Source: PZPK01 sp963974595
GTDB lineage: Bacteria > Pseudomonadota > Gammaproteobacteria > Pseudomonadales > Oleiphilaceae
Reading direction: 5' to 3'
Assembly (NCBI GenBank): GCA_963974595.1
Contig: CAXBDA010000031.1
Span: 1 to 37,077 of the forward strand
Length of the DNA: 37,077 nucleotides
The position numbers and the translations under genes were made by a program. The notes under the pieces were generated by a model, which saw only the letters and a program-made list of their open reading frames with translations, had not been told where the DNA came from and did no database searches. Positions 34,620-37,077 of the stretch are shown here, one piece after another (position 1 is the first letter of the stretch; every line of letters begins with the position of its first letter).

Positions 34620-36424
34620 GGTTGTTTGAACCACCAGGTATCAATCGATACGCCAGATTTAGGGGAGACCTCGGGGTGGGCGAGTTTATTGGAGTAGGCA
34701 ATGCGTTCAACGGGATTAAACCAATTAGGAATCACGTAATGGCCAGCAAGTAACACTCTGTCTAAAACATGGGTGCGCGTAATCAGCGATTGTCTGTCGG
34801 GTGCGCTAATGACCAATTCAATTAACTGATCGATAGCGGGTGATGAAATACCCGCTAAATTACGAGAACCTTCAACATTCGCTTTGCTTGAATGCCAAAA
34901 CTCTCTTTGTTCATTACCAGGTGAATTTGACTGCCCGATGCCACCCACCATAATATCAAAGTCAAAAGAACGACGGCGGTTAATATATTGAGTGGTATCC
35001 ACCACACGAATTTGTGCTTTTATACCAAGTTTTTCAAGATTTTTAATGAAAGGCTGAACGATACGTTCGAAGTCTTTTTGATATAACAAAAATTCAAAGG
35101 TGAATGCTTGTTTAGTTTTTTTATTCACCAGTTGATTATTCTCGACAACCCAGCCGGCCTCTTTTAATAGTTTACTTGCTGTGCGTAAATTTTTGCGAAT
35201 AGAGCCAGGCGCCTTAGTGTTTGGTGAGCGGAACTCGTTTGTAAAAACGCTGTCAGGGATTTGGCCTTTAAGTGGAGTTAATATTTCCAATTCTTCTTTA
35301 GAAGGCAAGCCTCTTGAGGCCAATTCAGAGTTTTCGAAATAACTTTGGTTTCTTGCATATTGGCCGTTAAACAAGTTGTCGTTAGTCCATTCGAAATCAA
35401 ATGCATAGCTGAGTGCCTCGCGGACACGGGCATCTTTAAATAACTCTCTGCGTGTATTCATGATAAACGCTTGCATGCCAGCGGGTTGCTCATGGGTTAT
35501 TTCTTCTTTTATCAATTCACCAGAGTCAAATTTTTGGCCAGTATAAGAGTTTGCCCAGTTTCTCGCCGTGCGTTCTGTACGGAAGTCATACTCACCGGCT
35601 TTAAAGGCCTCCAGTGCGACGGTGTTGTCTTTGTAATATTCATATACAATTTTATCGAAATTATATCGGCCTTTATTGACAGGTAAATCTTTTGCCCAAT
35701 AATTGTCATCACGTTTTAAGGTGACGGTTCTACCGGGGTCTACGCTTTCAATAATATAAGGGCCATTTCCGACAGGAATATCTAATGAAGATTTACCAAA
35801 GTCATGTTTTGTCCAATAGGCTTTTGAGAAAATAGGAATTTGACCTAAGATTAAAGGTAGCTCTTTGTTTTGGTTATTTTTGAAGATGAATTGAATGGTG
35901 AGTGGATCAGTGATTTTTATCGAGGCAACATCTGCATAATAGGCACTAAAAAATGGGCTTGCTTGCTCATGTGTTGTTAAGGTTTTGAAACTAAACTCGA
36001 CATCTTCTGCACGTATTGGGTTACCATCACTGAAGCTTGCTTTAGGGTTTATGTAAAAGGTAACCGATGAGCGATCTGCTGGCATATGAACTTTTTCTGC
36101 AATTAAGCCATATTCACTAAATGCTTCATCTAAAGCGTGTTCCGTTAAAGTTTGGTAGAGATAAGCAACGCCAGCCGCAGGTACACCTTTAATAATGTAA
36201 GGGTTAAAACTGTCAAAATTGTCACCGACAACGGCAAGTTTTAAGGTTCCGCCTTTAGGTGCAGTAGGGTTGGTGTATTCAAAGTGTGTAAAGTCAGGAG
36301 CGTATTTAAGTTCACCATGCATCGCGAAGCCATGTTGGATTTTCGTTGGTTCTGAGGCGGTAGCAGAGAGTGAAAAAAAGCTAAGTAGACAAAACGAGCG
36401 GACAAAAATTTTAAATGCAGTCAT
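34616..36424 (-). CDS. yejA: Periplasmic peptide-binding protein YejA (SBP family 5)
   Basis: This solute-binding component delivers peptides to the YejB/YejE permease. The signal peptide covers about residues 1-24 (FKIFVRSFCLLSFFSLSATA). The mature part is a DppA/OppA-like family 5 domain: HGFAMHGELKYAPDFTHFEY near the start, PKGGTLKLAVVGDNFDSFNPY, and DARVREALSYAFDFEWTN. Its length of 602 residues is normal. I chose the ATG at 36424; a TTG three codons earlier is less likely. It is first in the yejA-B-E-F operon, whose promoter must lie in the gap 36425-36544. Confidence 0.94.
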   Translation of the reverse strand: MTAFKIFVRSFCLLSFFSLSATASEPTKIQHGFAMHGELKYAPDFTHFEYTNPTAPKGGTLKLAVVGDNFDSFNPYIIKGVPAAGVAYLYQTLTEHALDEAFSEYGLIAEKVHMPADRSSVTFYINPKASFSDGNPIRAEDVEFSFKTLTTHEQASPFFSAYYADVASIKITDPLTIQFIFKNNQNKELPLILGQIPIFSKAYWTKHDFGKSSLDIPVGNGPYIIESVDPGRTVTLKRDDNYWAKDLPVNKGRYNFDKIVYEYYKDNTVALEAFKAGEYDFRTERTARNWANSYTGQKFDSGELIKEEITHEQPAGMQAFIMNTRRELFKDARVREALSYAFDFEWTNDNLFNGQYARNQSYFENSELASRGLPSKEELEILTPLKGQIPDSVFTNEFRSPNTKAPGSIRKNLRTASKLLKEAGWVVENNQLVNKKTKQAFTFEFLLYQKDFERIVQPFIKNLEKLGIKAQIRVVDTTQYINRRRSFDFDIMVGGIGQSNSPGNEQREFWHSSKANVEGSRNLAGISSPAIDQLIELVISAPDRQSLITRTHVLDRVLLAGHYVIPNWFNPVERIAYSNKLAHPEVSPKSGVSIDTWWFKQP

Positions 36425-36544
36425 AAAATTCAAATTATTGTTAGGAATGAAGAAAAAATATCGTAAAGCTTAATGATAGAAGCGTCTAGAGGTTTAGCTA
36501 AGATTAAATTTACAAATAATTAAAATTAGAGGTAGTTCTTTATT

Positions 36545-36730
36545 TTATTTCAATTCAGTTTTCTTTTTGCCACACCGTTTACACTGATAGCTAGTGACTA
36601 ATTGGCCTTGTTTAACATCAAATTGCGAATTGCTAACAAGCTCCCATTTATGAAAACCATTTTTGCATAAGGTTTTACCTTTATGTTTTTCTTGAAGAGA
36701 TGGTTTTTTGAAAGGGATGACATTAGACAT
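36545..36730 (-). CDS. Small zinc-ribbon-like protein
   Basis: This 61-residue protein has a candidate metal site made of C22 with H27 (LCKNGFHKWEL) and C50/C53 (YQCKRCGKK), a CxxxxH...CxxC arrangement similar to DUF1660-type small proteins. It is very basic (many Lys). No other domain is present. It lies upstream of yejA on the same strand, 120 bases away, and diverges from the TolA/TonB-like gene. The function is unknown; binding to nucleic acid is possible. The pattern of cysteines makes a chance open frame unlikely. Confidence 0.65.
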   Translation of the reverse strand: MSNVIPFKKPSLQEKHKGKTLCKNGFHKWELVSNSQFDVKQGQLVTSYQCKRCGKKKTELK

Positions 36731-36798
36731 AAGCGTTTCCGATAGGTGTAAAAACAGCTATTATCGCTAACAACTAATATTACAGGTTAATCTTTTTC

Positions 36799-37077
36799 AT
36801 GCTACCAAGTCGTACTCGTGGCCGCTATTTCATTTTCATTTTATTCAGTCTGCTTGTGCATTTTACTGTCATTGTGGCTGTATTTTGGAGCTTGTCTGAT
36901 GAAAAAAAGCAAGTAAAGAAAGATAAAACCGTTACCGTACAGCTTAAGCAAAAAGAAGAACCAAAAAAAGAAATATTAAAGAAAGAAGAACTAAAAAAGG
37001 CAGAAGCCAAGAAAGCACAGGCTAAGAAAGCAGAAGCCAAGAAAGCAGAAGCCAAGAAAGCAGAAGCCAAGAAAGCA
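36799..37077 (+). CDS. TolA/TonB-like energy transducer, N-terminal part (cut by window end)
   Basis: Only the first 93 codons are present. An N-terminal membrane helix (about 11-30: FIFILFSLLVHFTVIVAVFW) contains S17 and H21, the SxxxH motif by which TolA and TonB couple to TolQ/R or ExbB/D. A Lys/Glu/Ala-rich helical segment follows and turns into AKKAE repeats at the window edge, which points to TolA more than TonB. TonB normally has Pro-rich repeats here. The frame stays open to the last base. There is no clear ribosome site; the ATG at 36799 is supported by the N-terminal pattern. Confidence 0.75.
   Translation, partial: MLPSRTRGRYFIFILFSLLVHFTVIVAVFWSLSDEKKQVKKDKTVTVQLKQKEEPKKEILKKEELKKAEAKKAQAKKAEAKKAEAKKAEAKKA
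36997..37077 (+). repeat. 15-bp tandem repeats encoding AKKAE units
   Basis: Near-perfect repeats of GCCAAGAAAGCAGAA occupy the window end, with one variant unit (cacaggctaagaaagcag). They encode the helical AKKAE stretch of the TolA/TonB-like protein. Such repeats can change copy number by slippage in frame. Confidence 0.75.

Overview
The window is about 37 kb of AT-rich (roughly 40% GC by eye) chromosomal DNA from a motile gammaproteobacterium. The evidence is the polar chemotaxis block cheB-motC-motD-parA-parP-cheW-DUF2802, laid out much as in Pseudomonas, together with a fused CysG, SohB, FabI, a Class I AroF-type DAHP synthase, and a crcB-serS-cysG run. The low GC suggests a marine lineage such as Cycloclasticus or Methylophaga, but that is only a guess. 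I saw no tRNA, rRNA, CRISPR array, phage gene or transposase. No gene-free stretch exceeds 300 bases; the longest gaps (2810-3077, 7063-7336, 25919-26183) hold only possible regulatory sequence.

Layout. 91-6581 (+): chemotaxis and flagellar stator operon, including an unrecognised small gene (3871-4275) between parA and the CheW-like parP. 6586-8562 (-): a PilZ-like protein, a YebC-family protein and a stand-alone SCP2 domain protein. 8810-9850 (+): sohB. 9888-12333 (-): a tightly overlapping Kef-type antiporter / YchJ / EamA transporter operon. 12512-24777 (+): a 7TM membrane receptor with degenerate GGDEF and intact EAL, an unusual ABC1-family kinase, an RluA-type pseudouridine synthase, an SLC13/TrkA-C permease, rmuC, crcB, serS and cysG. 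24854-25918 (-): DAHP synthase. 26184-28476 (+): DUF1631 protein plus PilZ protein, preceded by a TTTCAC hexamer array. 28537-36730 (-): alpha/beta hydrolase lipoprotein, fabI, yejABEF peptide transporter and a tiny zinc-ribbon-like protein. 36799-end (+): the start of a TolA/TonB-like protein cut by the window edge.

How the genes connect. The left end makes the polar chemotaxis array (CheB, CheW, ParA/ParP positioning) and a flagellar stator (MotC/MotD). A cyclic-di-GMP theme recurs: one PilZ-like protein beside the flagellar operon, one EAL phosphodiesterase receptor, and a DUF1631-PilZ pair. The rest is mainly housekeeping metabolism, transport and RNA modification.

The observations I rate highest are: (1) the CysG N-terminal domain has lost both the central glycine of its NAD loop and the Asp104 equivalent, while the methyltransferase half looks intact; (2) the ABC1 kinase carries a glycine-type nucleotide loop where this family normally has an alanine-rich one, and KMAQ in place of KxGQ; (3) the extra gene between parA and parP shares a short N-terminal motif with ParP; (4) the hexanucleotide repeat lies just upstream of the DUF1631-PilZ pair.
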